Assembly: GCF_002858745.1 (NCBI RefSeq)
Contig: NZ_PJRO01000009.1
Location: forward strand, 124,001 to 188,000
DNA length: 64,000 nt
Origin: Mesorhizobium loti
GTDB taxonomy: Bacteria > Pseudomonadota > Alphaproteobacteria > Rhizobiales > Rhizobiaceae
Direction: 5' to 3'
Position numbers and translations under genes: made by a program. The notes below the pieces were generated by a model. It made no database searches and was not told the DNA's origin. It was given only the letters and a program-made list of their open reading frames with translations. Below, in pieces: positions 17,633 to 27,802 of this stretch. Every line of letters begins with the position of its first letter. Position 1 is the stretch's first letter.

Positions 17633-18034
17633 CTAGAGGGCCGCGGTGGCTTCGATCTCGATCAGAAATTCCGGCAAGGCGAGCGTCTGGACGCCGATAA
17701 GCGTGTTGGCGGCCGGCGTGACGTCGCCGAAGAACGCCCTGACCTCGGCTTCGATCGGGCCAAGCTTGTCGGGCGTGTGGTTGACGACATAGGTCCTCAG
17801 TCGCACCACATCGGCGGGCGTGCCGCCCACTTCCGCCAGGACGGTCTTGAGATTGGCCAGCGCCTGGCGTGCCTGCACGGCAAGGTCGCCGGGCCCTACG
17901 AGTTCGCCCGTGCTGTTCCAGGCGACCTGGCCTGCCATATGCAAGGTACGTCCGCTGTTCTGCTCGACCGCATGGGAAAAGCCGAACGGTAGCGACTTGT
18001 ACATGCTGTCGGGGTTGATGGCCTTGCGCTTCAT
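17633..18034 (-). CDS. RidA/YjgF/UK114-family protein
   Basis: A 133-residue RidA-family protein, a family whose founding members hydrolyse reactive enamine/imine intermediates released by PLP or flavin enzymes. Family features visible are HMAGQVAWNSTGELVG, LANLKTVLAEVGGTPADVVRLRTYVV and the C-terminal FLIEIEATAAL with the Glu in the conserved position. The ATG at 18034 has GGAGG six bases upstream; longer in-frame versions are rejected. It sits between a flavoprotein oxidoreductase gene and the importer. That placement suggests it processes an imine made by the flavoprotein. Confidence 0.85.
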   Translation of the reverse strand: MKRKAINPDSMYKSLPFGFSHAVEQNSGRTLHMAGQVAWNSTGELVGPGDLAVQARQALANLKTVLAEVGGTPADVVRLRTYVVNHTPDKLGPIEAEVRAFFGDVTPAANTLIGVQTLALPEFLIEIEATAAL

Positions 18035-18089
18035 GTTGGTCCTCCACCTCTGGAGCCCGCTCCCCGCGGGCTTGTTCATTGAATTCGTT

Positions 18090-19658
18090 TCAGCCGCCTG
18101 CCAGTTGCTGCGCGAGCAGGAAGCCCGAGCCCGCGCCAACGCCCGCACCCGGCCAGGTCGCGGCACCGGCCAGGTGAAAATTGCGCACCGGCGTGCTCCA
18201 GTCGGCTGAACCCGGCGCAGGCCGGAACAGGAAATTCTGCGAAAGATGATGGCTGCCGCAGATCTGGTCGCCGCCGACCAGATTGGCGTTGCCGTTTTCG
18301 AGGTCGAGCGGACTTACCACCGTGCGCTTGATGATCTTGGCCGACAGGCCTGGCGCGTAGCGTTCGATGATGGCGATCGCCCGGTCGGCATAGGCCTCGC
18401 GCACCGTTGCCCAGTCGCGCTCCTGAATGATGCCCGCCGCGTCACCCTTGATTTCGGCCGGCACGACGCGTGTCTGCAGCCACAATATGTGCTTGCCGTC
18501 CGGCGCGCGGGCCGGATCGACGGCAGTCGGTTGACCGACGACGATGACCGGTTCGGCCGGCAGCAGGCCCGCCTGCGCTTCCTGATAGGCGCGCGCCATG
18601 ACATCCAACGAGGGGGCGACATGCACATAGGCGAAGCGCTGCAAGGCAGGGTCGGCCCAGTCCGGCAATGAATCCACCGCGAGATGGATCATCATGGTGC
18701 CGGGTGCATGGCGGAAATTCCGCATCTTCCGGTCGAAACCGGTGTTGCCGGAGCCTTCAGGCAACAGTCCGCCCAAGGCTTTCGGCGAAACGGTTGCGAT
18801 GACGGCGCGGCCGGCCCCGATACGGCGTCCGTCCGCCAGCACCACGCCTGTCGCCCGGCCACCCGTGGTAACGACGCGCTCGACCCTGGCGTTGCACTCG
18901 ATGGTGCCGCCATGGCCTTCGACCATCGCCGTCAGCGCCGTGATGATAGTGTCTGCTCCACCTTTGCCCAGCACCATGCCGAAGCTTTGGTTGGCCATGC
19001 CTTCGAGATAGGGAAAGACAGCGCCGCCCGCGATGTCGGGCGCGAAATCCAGGTGCATGCCCCAGGCGCCGAGCAGCGCCTTGACCTCATCGCTTTCGAA
19101 GGTCTCGTCCAGCCAGGCGCGTGGCGACGACAGCAGGAAACGGCCAAGATCGAGCGTGCCGGAAAGCCCGTCCTTGCGCAGCAGTGAAAACAAGATACGT
19201 GCAAGTGCACGCTTTTTCATCGAGCTGCCGAGAATAGAAAAGATCCGTTCCGCTCGTACGGGAAAGGCCTTGACGAGCGCTTCCCAGGTTTCACCATCGC
19301 GCTCCGAAAAGGCGCTGATGCGGGCTGTCGTCGTCGCCAGATTGGTGGAGACGCCCAGCCAGCGCCCGTCCGGGAAGACCGAAGCGAAACAATCCTGTAC
19401 TGGTGCAAATTCCAGTCCGCGCTGCGCCAGTTCGGCGCCGTAAACCCTGTTGAATGCTGAGCCTGCGAACAGGCTGAGGTTCATGGCGGCAAGGTCGTGG
19501 CGGAAGCCCGGCTCGGTCAGTTCGAGCGTCTTCACGGCACCGCCCGGACGGTCTGCCGCCTCGAACAGGCCGACCTTCCAGCCGCGTTTGGCGAGATGCG
19601 CAGCACAGGCTAGTGCGTTGTGTCCCGCGCCAATGAAAATGGCGTCGTATTTGGTCAT
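18090..19658 (-). CDS. CrtI-like FAD-dependent oxidoreductase (COG1233 type), left arm
   Basis: A 522-residue flavoprotein of the phytoene-desaturase/amine-oxidase superfamily. The N-terminal Rossmann motif is FIGAGHNALACAAHLAKRG (residues 8-26), followed by FEAADRPGGAV, which binds FAD. The C-terminal FAD motif is AGAATWPGAGVGAGSGFLLA. It shares layout and many segments with the divergent gene at 20606, so the two arms carry paralogous flavoproteins. Despite family naming, carotenoid synthesis is unlikely because no other carotenoid gene is present. It leads the leftward operon, probably from the promoter region 19659-19797. The substrate is unknown. Confidence 0.82.
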   Translation of the reverse strand: MTKYDAIFIGAGHNALACAAHLAKRGWKVGLFEAADRPGGAVKTLELTEPGFRHDLAAMNLSLFAGSAFNRVYGAELAQRGLEFAPVQDCFASVFPDGRWLGVSTNLATTTARISAFSERDGETWEALVKAFPVRAERIFSILGSSMKKRALARILFSLLRKDGLSGTLDLGRFLLSSPRAWLDETFESDEVKALLGAWGMHLDFAPDIAGGAVFPYLEGMANQSFGMVLGKGGADTIITALTAMVEGHGGTIECNARVERVVTTGGRATGVVLADGRRIGAGRAVIATVSPKALGGLLPEGSGNTGFDRKMRNFRHAPGTMMIHLAVDSLPDWADPALQRFAYVHVAPSLDVMARAYQEAQAGLLPAEPVIVVGQPTAVDPARAPDGKHILWLQTRVVPAEIKGDAAGIIQERDWATVREAYADRAIAIIERYAPGLSAKIIKRTVVSPLDLENGNANLVGGDQICGSHHLSQNFLFRPAPGSADWSTPVRNFHLAGAATWPGAGVGAGSGFLLAQQLAGG

Positions 19659-19686
19659 GGAATTAGTTCACCCTTAAAATGATATT

Positions 19687-19696
19687 TGCATATGCA
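19687..19696. promoter_or_regulatory. Perfect palindrome in the divergent promoter region
   Basis: TGCATATGCA, a 10-bp perfect palindrome with further partial symmetry outside it (ATAT on the left, ATCTA on the right). It lies 29 bp from the leftward start (19658) and about 100 bp from the rightward start (19798). Position and size fit a MarR-type operator controlling both arms; a MarR gene is in the right arm. Confidence 0.45.
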
Positions 19697-19797
19697 TCTA
19701 AACTCGTCTAGCCTGATCTTCGGGAAAAACCGGTGCCGCCGCGATTGCCTGGTGGCCGGTCAAAAGAATGAAGAACACGCAATCAGGAGGATTGAAC

Positions 19798-20589
19798 ATG
19801 CCCGCTGCAAACGCGCTCGCCAGCCTGGCCGAGCTTCTGGTGAGTGGAAAGGTGGACGTCGTCGACCTGTCCGCGCCGCTGGGTCCCGACACCCCGCTTC
19901 TCAAGCTGCCGCCGGAATTCGCGGTGGATACGCCCAAGATCGAGATCCACACCATCTCGGAATACGACAAGAACGGCCCGTTCTGGGCCTGGAACTGGCT
20001 GAAGATCGGCGAGCATTCCGGCACGCATTTCGACGCGCCGCATCATTGGATCACCGGCAAGGAATATGCCGACGGCTATACGGACACGATTCCGGTTCGC
20101 AATTATGTCGCCCCGGTCAATGTCATCGACTGCTCGGCCGAGTCGGCTGCCGACAACGACTATCTGCTTACCGCGGAAGGCGTGAGGGCCTGGGAAGCCA
20201 AGCACGGCGCCATCGGCAAGGGTGAATGGGTGGTGATGCGCACCGACTGGGACAAGCGCAATGGTTCCGAGGCTTCGTACCTCAACGCCGATGCTAACGG
20301 CCCGCATTCGCCGGGACCGACGGTCGACTGCATCGAATACATCATCGAGCGCGGCGCGATCGGCTGGGGCACGCAGTGCATCGGCACCGACGCCGGTGCT
20401 GCCGGCGGCATGACCCCGCCATTCCCGGCGCACAACCTGATGCACAAGGCCAACCGTTATGGTCTGGCCAGCCTGTGCAATCTCGACAAGCTGCCGGCCA
20501 AGGGCGCAATCCTGATCGCCGCGCCGCTGAAGATCGTGAAGGGCACCGGCAGCCCGGTGCGCGCGCTGGCGCTGGTCCCCCGAGGCTGA
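19798..20589 (+). CDS. Cyclase-family metal hydrolase (PF04199, KynB-like)
   Basis: A 263-residue member of the cyclase family, which includes bacterial kynurenine formamidase (KynB) and isatin hydrolase. The metal-binding motif is HSGTHFDAPHH (H73, H77, D79, H82-83). The ATG at 19798 follows a perfect AGGAGG with a 7-nt spacer, so an earlier in-frame ATG is rejected. It is the first gene of the rightward arm and is followed by the second CrtI-like flavoprotein. The window already has an alpha/beta-hydrolase formamidase in the kynurenine cluster. This enzyme therefore more likely opens a different amide, lactone or ring, for example an indolic or isatin-like compound. Confidence 0.82.
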   Translation: MPAANALASLAELLVSGKVDVVDLSAPLGPDTPLLKLPPEFAVDTPKIEIHTISEYDKNGPFWAWNWLKIGEHSGTHFDAPHHWITGKEYADGYTDTIPVRNYVAPVNVIDCSAESAADNDYLLTAEGVRAWEAKHGAIGKGEWVVMRTDWDKRNGSEASYLNADANGPHSPGPTVDCIEYIIERGAIGWGTQCIGTDAGAAGGMTPPFPAHNLMHKANRYGLASLCNLDKLPAKGAILIAAPLKIVKGTGSPVRALALVPRG

Positions 20590-20605
20590 TTGAGAGCTGA
20601 TCATC

Positions 20606-22167
<1,562 letters not shown>

Positions 22168-22171
<4 letters not shown>

Positions 22172-22653
22172 ACGAACGCACGATCATAGGTGACGACACC
22201 GAAGGCCCACGGCTGGGCGAGATCGGGCTGCAGCAATTCGCGCCCTATCTGATGAACCGCATCATGGGCCGCTACAACGCCTCGCTGCGCGAAGATCTCG
22301 CCAAGCTTGGCCTGACCACGCCGAAGATGCGCGCACTGGCCGTGCTGTCGGTGATCGACAACCTCGCCATCAGCCGACTGGCCGTTTACGCCATCACCGA
22401 GCAGTCGACCTTGAGCCGGGCGCTCGACGCGCTGGAGACGGACGGGCTGGTGCGTCGCACCGCCGATCCGGACGACAGCCGCGCCACACGCATCTCCATC
22501 ACCGAGGCCGGTCGTGCCGCCTTCGAGACGCTGTGGCCCACCATGCGCCACAGCTACGATCACATGTTTGCCGGCATTGATGCAGCCGAACGCACCGCCT
22601 TCGTGGCGACCTTGCAGAAGATCTTGCTCAACGTGCGCAAGCATGAGTTCTGA
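22168..22653 (+). CDS. MarR-family transcriptional regulator, first copy
   Basis: A 161-residue winged-helix MarR protein. The recognition region is LAVYAITEQSTLSRALDALETDGLV, followed by the beta-wing RRTADPDDSRATRISITEAG with the conserved DxR pattern. The GTG at 22168 overlaps the flavoprotein stop and has AAGGAG upstream. MarR proteins in catabolic loci normally repress and respond to a pathway compound. The palindrome at 19687 is a candidate site. Confidence 0.86.
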
Positions 22654-22748
22654 CCGAACTGCGGAGATGCCCAACTCTTTGTTTTTACGCAATATTCGAA
22701 TGATCTGAAGGCCTTGAATTCCAGCCAAACGTCGATCCGAGGACCGAG

Positions 22749-23345
22749 ATGAGCAAGAATTTCCTGATCGCAACCGCACTCGCCGCAATGCTCTGGCCGG
22801 CACATGTCATGGCCGAGCCGATGCCCGGGGTCCGCGGCATCAACCACATCGGCCTGACCGTGCCGGACATCAAGGCGGCCGAGACCTTCTTCGTTGACGT
22901 CATGGGCTGCCAGAAGGCGACGAGTTTCGGCCCGTTTCGCGACGACAAGGGCGACTTCATGAAGGACCTTGTCGATGTCGACCCGCGCGCGGTGATCAAC
23001 GAGATCACCCTGCTGCGTTGCCAGTCCGGCTCGAACATCGAGTTGTTCGACTACAGCGCGCCCGACAAGAAGGATGTGCGGCCACGCAATTCCGACAATG
23101 GCGGCCATCACATTGCGTTCTATGTCGACGACATCGATGCGGCGGCAAAATATCTGACTGGCAAGGGCATTCGCACGCTGATGGGGCCGATGCCGATCAA
23201 TGAAGGTCCCGTCGCCGGCCAGTCCATTCTCTACTTCTTCACGCCGTGGGGCCTGCAGCTCGAGGCCATCTCGTTCCCGAAGGGCATGGCCTACGAGAAG
23301 AACGGCGGCGCGGTGCTGTGGTCGAACACCGACCCATCGAAATAA
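22749..23345 (+). CDS. Exported VOC/glyoxalase-superfamily protein
   Basis: A 198-residue protein with an N-terminal signal peptide (residues 1-22, MSKNFLIATALAAMLWPAHVMA) followed by one VOC fold. The four expected metal ligands are present as His in GINHIGLTV, Glu in SNIELFDY, His in GGHHIAFYV and Glu in LQLEAISF. It therefore looks like a working metal site in the periplasm. Most VOC enzymes are cytoplasmic, so export is unusual. It stands between the MarR gene and the large oxidoreductase subunit and starts 95 bp after the MarR stop. It may be a periplasmic dioxygenase, isomerase or hydrolase acting on the substrate before import. Confidence 0.78.
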   Translation: MSKNFLIATALAAMLWPAHVMAEPMPGVRGINHIGLTVPDIKAAETFFVDVMGCQKATSFGPFRDDKGDFMKDLVDVDPRAVINEITLLRCQSGSNIELFDYSAPDKKDVRPRNSDNGGHHIAFYVDDIDAAAKYLTGKGIRTLMGPMPINEGPVAGQSILYFFTPWGLQLEAISFPKGMAYEKNGGAVLWSNTDPSK

Positions 23346-23357
23346 GGAAAGCTTGCC

Positions 23358-25511
23358 ATGGCTGAACGGTCATTCGCCAAGGAGGTGAAGAAGCTGAAGC
23401 TCGGAGCCGGTGAGGAATTCACCGGCGAAGGGATTCTGGCCATTACCAAGGCGCTGCTGCAATGCGGCGTCGGTTATGTCGGCGGCTATCAGGGGGCGCC
23501 GATCAGCCATCTGATGGACGTGCTGGCCGACTCCCAGGAAATCCTGGCCGAGCTCGGCGTGCATTTCGAGGCGAGCGCCTCGGAAGCCACCGCCACCGCC
23601 ATGCTGGCTGCCTCCGTTCACTACCCGATCCGTGGCGCTGCCACCTTCAAGTCGACGGTCGGCACCAATGTCGCCTCCGACGCGTTGGCGAACCTAGCTT
23701 CCGGCGGCGTCACCGGCGGGGCATTGATCATCGTCGGCGAGGACTACGGCGAAGGTTCCTCCATCATGCAGGAGCGCAGCCACGCCTTTGCCATGAAGAG
23801 CCAGGTCTGGCTGCTCGATCCGCGCCCGAACCTGCCGTCGATCGTCGCCGCCGTCGAGCACGGCTTTGAACTGTCGGAAGCCTCCAACACGCCGGTCATG
23901 CTGCAGGTGCGCATCCGCTGTTGCCACGTGCACGGCTCCTTCACCGCCAAGGACAATGTCGCGCCCGCCATGACCGTTGCCGACGCGCTGGAAAATCCGC
24001 GCCGCGACACGCAGCGCATCGTCCTGCCGCCGGCCTCGTTCCTGCACGAGAAGGAAAAGATCTCCAAGCGCTTGCCAGCAGCGATCGACTACATCAAGCG
24101 CCACAAGCTCAACGAGACCTTCGGCGGCTCCGGCAAGGTCGGCATCATCATGCAAGGCGGCATGTACAATGGCGTCATCCGCGCGCTGCAGCGGCTTGGC
24201 CTTGCCGATGTCTATGGCGAGACGGAAGTGCCGCTGCATGTGCTCAACGTCACCTACCCGCTGGTCGAGGACGATCTTGTCGCTTTCTGCGCCGACAAGG
24301 ATGCGGTGCTGATCGTGGAAGAAGGCCAGCCCGACTATATCGAGCAGGCACTCGGATCGATGCTCTACAAGGCCGGCGCTTCGGTGAAGCTGGAAGGCAA
24401 GGGTGTGTTGCCGATGGCCGGCGAGTATTCCGGCGACGTCATGCTGTCCGGCATCGGCGCTTTCATGCGCAAGCATGGCAGTGATCTACTGGCGCCGGAA
24501 ATCCGGGCGCCCAACGTGCCGGCGCCGCCGATTTTCGACGATCTCGCCAAGACCGTGCCGATGCGCCCGCCGGGCTTCTGCATCGGCTGCCCGGAACGGC
24601 CGATCTTCGCAGCGACCAAACTGGCCGAACAGGAGCTCGGCAAACACCACATTGCTTCCGACATCGGCTGCCATCTGTTTTCGATCATGCCGCCCTTCGA
24701 ACTGGGCGCTACGACGATGGGTTATGGCCTTGGCCCTGCCTCGGCATCCGCCTTCAATTCGCCGGACGCCAAGCGACGGTCCATTTCTTTCGTCGGCGAC
24801 GGTGGCTTCTGGCACAATGGCCTGACTTCCTCGATCGGCAATGCCGTCTTCAACAAGAATGACGGCGTGATCGTGGTCGTGGACAACTACTATTCGGCGG
24901 CAACCGGCGGTCAGGACGTCCTGTCCTCGCGCGCGTCCAATCGCACCAAGTCGACCAAGCATCCGATCACCGATGCCATCAAGGGCATGGGGGTGAAATG
25001 GGTTCGCCATATCGAACACACCTACGATGTCGGCACGATGCGCGATGCGTTGAAGGAGGCGCTGACGACGGAGGAGAAGGGACCGAAGGTCATCGTCGCC
25101 TCGTCCGAATGCATGCTCAACCGCCAGCGCCGCGAAGCTCCGCTGAAGAAGAAGGCGATTGCCGAGGGCAAGCGCATGGTGAAGACCAAGTTCGGCGTCG
25201 ACGAGGATGTCTGCACAGGCGATCACGCCTGCATGCGCCTCTCCGGCTGTCCGTCGCTGACGGTCAAGCACCTCGACGATCCACTGCGCGACGATCCGGT
25301 TGCGGCGATCGACGAGAACTGCGTCGGCTGCGGCAACTGTGGCGAGGTGGCCGATGCCGCCGTGTTGTGCCCATCGTTCTACCAGGCTGACGTGATTTCC
25401 AACCCGACGGGCTGGGATCGTTTCTGGTTCGGCCTGCGCCAGCGCGTCATTGCCGCGCTGCAGGGCTGGCGTGAACGTGGCCGGCCGGTGTTTGGAGACG
25501 TCGCGGCATGA
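23358..25511 (+). CDS. Indolepyruvate ferredoxin oxidoreductase-like alpha subunit (IorA-type)
   Basis: A 717-residue thiamine-diphosphate enzyme subunit. The N-terminal pyrimidine-binding domain (YQGAPISHLMDVLA, about residues 45-58) precedes the TPP-binding GDGGFWHNGL...VVVDNYYSAATGG segment (about 480-520). A ferredoxin-like C-terminal domain follows, with cysteines in CTGDHACMRLSGCP (about 618-630) and CVGCGNCGEVADAAVLCP (about 654-671). Enzymes of this type oxidatively decarboxylate aryl-2-oxoacids to aryl-acetyl-CoA. Only three cysteines are visible in the first cluster motif. It overlaps the beta-subunit gene by ATGA. Relatives occur in aerobic proteobacteria, so an oxygen-tolerant version is likely. 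Confidence 0.84.
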   Translation: MAERSFAKEVKKLKLGAGEEFTGEGILAITKALLQCGVGYVGGYQGAPISHLMDVLADSQEILAELGVHFEASASEATATAMLAASVHYPIRGAATFKSTVGTNVASDALANLASGGVTGGALIIVGEDYGEGSSIMQERSHAFAMKSQVWLLDPRPNLPSIVAAVEHGFELSEASNTPVMLQVRIRCCHVHGSFTAKDNVAPAMTVADALENPRRDTQRIVLPPASFLHEKEKISKRLPAAIDYIKRHKLNETFGGSGKVGIIMQGGMYNGVIRALQRLGLADVYGETEVPLHVLNVTYPLVEDDLVAFCADKDAVLIVEEGQPDYIEQALGSMLYKAGASVKLEGKGVLPMAGEYSGDVMLSGIGAFMRKHGSDLLAPEIRAPNVPAPPIFDDLAKTVPMRPPGFCIGCPERPIFAATKLAEQELGKHHIASDIGCHLFSIMPPFELGATTMGYGLGPASASAFNSPDAKRRSISFVGDGGFWHNGLTSSIGNAVFNKNDGVIVVVDNYYSAATGGQDVLSSRASNRTKSTKHPITDAIKGMGVKWVRHIEHTYDVGTMRDALKEALTTEEKGPKVIVASSECMLNRQRREAPLKKKAIAEGKRMVKTKFGVDEDVCTGDHACMRLSGCPSLTVKHLDDPLRDDPVAAIDENCVGCGNCGEVADAAVLCPSFYQADVISNPTGWDRFWFGLRQRVIAALQGWRERGRPVFGDVAA

Positions 25512-27079
25512 AGTTCGGTTTGCCGGAAGGGCCGGATACGACCGGCCGCATCATCAAGATCTGTATCCTGGCCGTGGGCGGGCAGGGCGGCGGCGTGCTG
25601 AGCGGCTGGGTGACCGATGTCGCTCAGCGCGCCGGCTGGCATGTCCAGTCGACGTCGGTGGCCGGTGTCGCCCAACGCACCGGCGCCACCATCTATTATG
25701 TCGAGATGCTACCGCGCGATCCGGCTCGGCCGAACGATCATCCCGTGCTTTCGCTCAGCCCGTCGCCGGGCGATGTCGACATCCTCGTTGCCGCCGAACT
25801 CGCTGAAGCCGGCCGGGCCGTGCTGCGCGGTTTCGTGACGCCCGATCGCACCACGCTGATCGCTTCCAGCCATCGCATGCTGGCGGTGTCGGAAAAGATC
25901 GTGCCCGGCGACGGCCGTGCCGATTCCGATACGGTGTCGCGCCGTTCCGGCGAGGCGGCCAAACGGCTGATCCATTTCGACATGGAGGCAATGGCCAGGA
26001 AGGCTGGCAGCGTGGTTTCCGCCAGCCTGTTCGGTGCGCTGGCCGGTTCGGGCGAGCTGCCTTTCTCGCGTGAACAATTCGAGGCGACGATCAAGGCGGG
26101 CGGCAAGGGCGCCGATGCCAGCCTTGCCGCCTTTGCGCTCGCTTATGATCGGGTCGCCGGTGGCGACGCGCCCGCTGTTGCTTCCGAGGTGAAGGCAAAG
26201 CAAGTCAAAGATACCGTCCTGCCGAAGTCGCTGGAGCGCGGATGGGAAGCTCTATCCGCTCGCGCCACCGCCCTGCCGCAGCCGGTCCGCGAACTGGCTG
26301 AGCTCGGCCTACGCAAGGTGGTCGACTTCCTGGATCTCGCCTATGGCGAAGACTATCTGTCGGAGGTAGAACGCCTGGTCGCGGCGGACCGCGAGGCCGA
26401 AGGCTTTGCCTTCTCGCGTGAGGCGGCAAAATATGTCGCCAACGCCATGGTCTATGACGACATCATCCGTGTCGCCGACCTGAAGACCCGGTCGGGACGC
26501 TCGCAGCGCGTGCGGGACGAAGTGCGCCTGGGAAGGAGCCAGACCCTTGCGACCACCGAATATTTTCACCCGCGCATGGAGGAAGTGGTCGGCCTGATGC
26601 CGGCTGGTCTTGGCGCTGCCCTTGAGGCGCGGCCGAAGATGATGAAGACGTTCAACCGTTTCATTGACCGGGGCCGTCGCATCCGCACCGATACGATCTT
26701 CGGCTTCGGCATGTTGTGGACGATCGGCGGCCTGCGCCGCTGGCGCCGCGGCCTGCTGCGCCACAAGGTCGAGGCGGCCCACATGCGCAAATGGCTGCAG
26801 CTCGCGGAAGCCGAACGCGACCGGGACTACGCGCTCGGCGTAGAGGTGCTGAAATGCCGGCGCCTGATCAAGGGCTATTCCGACACGCATGCGCGCGGCC
26901 ACTCCAAATTCGACAAGGTGCTGGCTTGCCTGCCCATGCTGCGCGGCCGCGCTGACGCAGCGGACTGGGTGAGGCGTTTGCGCGAAGCCGCTCTTGCCGA
27001 TGCCGACGGTGTCGCCCTCGACGGCGCCATCAAGACGGTACGCTCCTTCGCCGACGATTCCGGAAAATTGGTTGGGTGA
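25508..27079 (+). CDS. Indolepyruvate ferredoxin oxidoreductase-like beta subunit (IorB-type, long form)
   Basis: A 523-residue partner of the IorA-like subunit. The N-terminal gamma-domain of 2-oxoacid oxidoreductases is clear from LAVGGQGGGVLSGWV (about residues 21-35) and the following SVAGVAQRTGATIYYVEM. After about residue 200 it continues with a long helical, Arg-rich C-terminal region, including YFHPRMEEVVGLMPAGLG and IDRGRRIRTDTIFGFGMLW, that archaeal IorB lacks. The ATG overlaps the alpha-subunit stop, so a stable complex is expected. Confidence 0.83.
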   Translation: MKFGLPEGPDTTGRIIKICILAVGGQGGGVLSGWVTDVAQRAGWHVQSTSVAGVAQRTGATIYYVEMLPRDPARPNDHPVLSLSPSPGDVDILVAAELAEAGRAVLRGFVTPDRTTLIASSHRMLAVSEKIVPGDGRADSDTVSRRSGEAAKRLIHFDMEAMARKAGSVVSASLFGALAGSGELPFSREQFEATIKAGGKGADASLAAFALAYDRVAGGDAPAVASEVKAKQVKDTVLPKSLERGWEALSARATALPQPVRELAELGLRKVVDFLDLAYGEDYLSEVERLVAADREAEGFAFSREAAKYVANAMVYDDIIRVADLKTRSGRSQRVRDEVRLGRSQTLATTEYFHPRMEEVVGLMPAGLGAALEARPKMMKTFNRFIDRGRRIRTDTIFGFGMLWTIGGLRRWRRGLLRHKVEAAHMRKWLQLAEAERDRDYALGVEVLKCRRLIKGYSDTHARGHSKFDKVLACLPMLRGRADAADWVRRLREAALADADGVALDGAIKTVRSFADDSGKLVG

Positions 27080-27229
27080 TTTTAGCCAGTTCCGTTTCGA
27101 TTGACGGACCCGGCAGTTACTTTATGCTTTGATCATCGTGGATGGAGTCGAGGCCGTCTGCGGGCCGTGCCGGGGGGCGCGGTGTGTTTGATGGGGCGCC
27201 CGCGTGATGCGGCAGGGGTGGGTTCATCG

Positions 27230-27742
27230 ATGGCGGATACAGATATCGAAGATTGGCTCGACAGCGAGACCAAGGCGGCCGAAGCGCCGGCCGATCACGG
27301 CGACGAAACGCGGCTGTGGCTGCGTTTGCTCACCTGCACGACCCTCATCGAGGCGGAGATCCGTCGCCAGCTGCGCGAGGAATTCGACTTCACCTTGCCG
27401 CGTTTCGATCTGCTGGCTCAGCTCGAACGGGCGGAAGACGGCATGGTTCTAGGGGAAGTCTCGCGCCGCATGATGGTGTCGGCCGGTAATCTCACCGCGC
27501 TGGTCGAGCGTCTGGTCGAGAGCGGTCACATCAGCCGCACTACGTCGCCGACGGATCGCCGCGTGCAGATCGTGGCGCTCACCGCCTTCGGGCGCAAGGA
27601 ATTCCGCAAGATGGCCGATCGCCATGGCGACTGGATCGGCGCGCTGTTCCAGGGGCTTTCATCTCGCGATCGCGAAGTGCTGATGAAGGAACTCAGCAAG
27701 TTGAAGGGCTCGATCCGCGGGGCGCTTGCGGACAACGCCTGA
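27230..27742 (+). CDS. MarR-family transcriptional regulator, second copy
   Basis: A 170-residue MarR protein. The DNA-binding part is LGEVSRRMMVSAGNLTALVERLVESGHI with the wing RTTSPTDRRVQIVALTAFG. The ATG at 27230 is preferred because it gives a normal MarR N-terminal extension; upstream in-frame codons translate non-conserved sequence. It follows the IorB-like gene after 150 bp and ends at a terminator. It could control either the IorAB-type operon or a gene elsewhere. The locus thus has two MarR regulators that are not close copies of each other. Confidence 0.84.
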   Translation: MADTDIEDWLDSETKAAEAPADHGDETRLWLRLLTCTTLIEAEIRRQLREEFDFTLPRFDLLAQLERAEDGMVLGEVSRRMMVSAGNLTALVERLVESGHISRTTSPTDRRVQIVALTAFGRKEFRKMADRHGDWIGALFQGLSSRDREVLMKELSKLKGSIRGALADNA

Positions 27743-27764
27743 GGGAGAATCCTTTCCCGAATTG

Positions 27765-27799
27765 AAAGGGCCGCACAGTGTTTGCTGCGCGGCCCTTTT
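27765..27799. terminator. Terminator between convergent operons
   Basis: A 10-bp perfect stem (AAAGGGCCGC at 27765-27774 pairing with 27789-27798, 14-nt loop) ending in TTTT. It lies between the MarR stop (27742) and the stop of the leftward permease (27803), so it can serve both strands. Confidence 0.85.
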
Positions 27800-27802
27800 C
27801 TG

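Noticed and set aside
19798..20589. Assigning the PF04199 cyclase as the kynurenine formamidase of the pathway
   Set aside because: It lies in a different, divergently regulated locus about 18 kb away, while an HGG-motif alpha/beta-hydrolase stands directly beside the kynureninase operon. Overlapping activity cannot be excluded.
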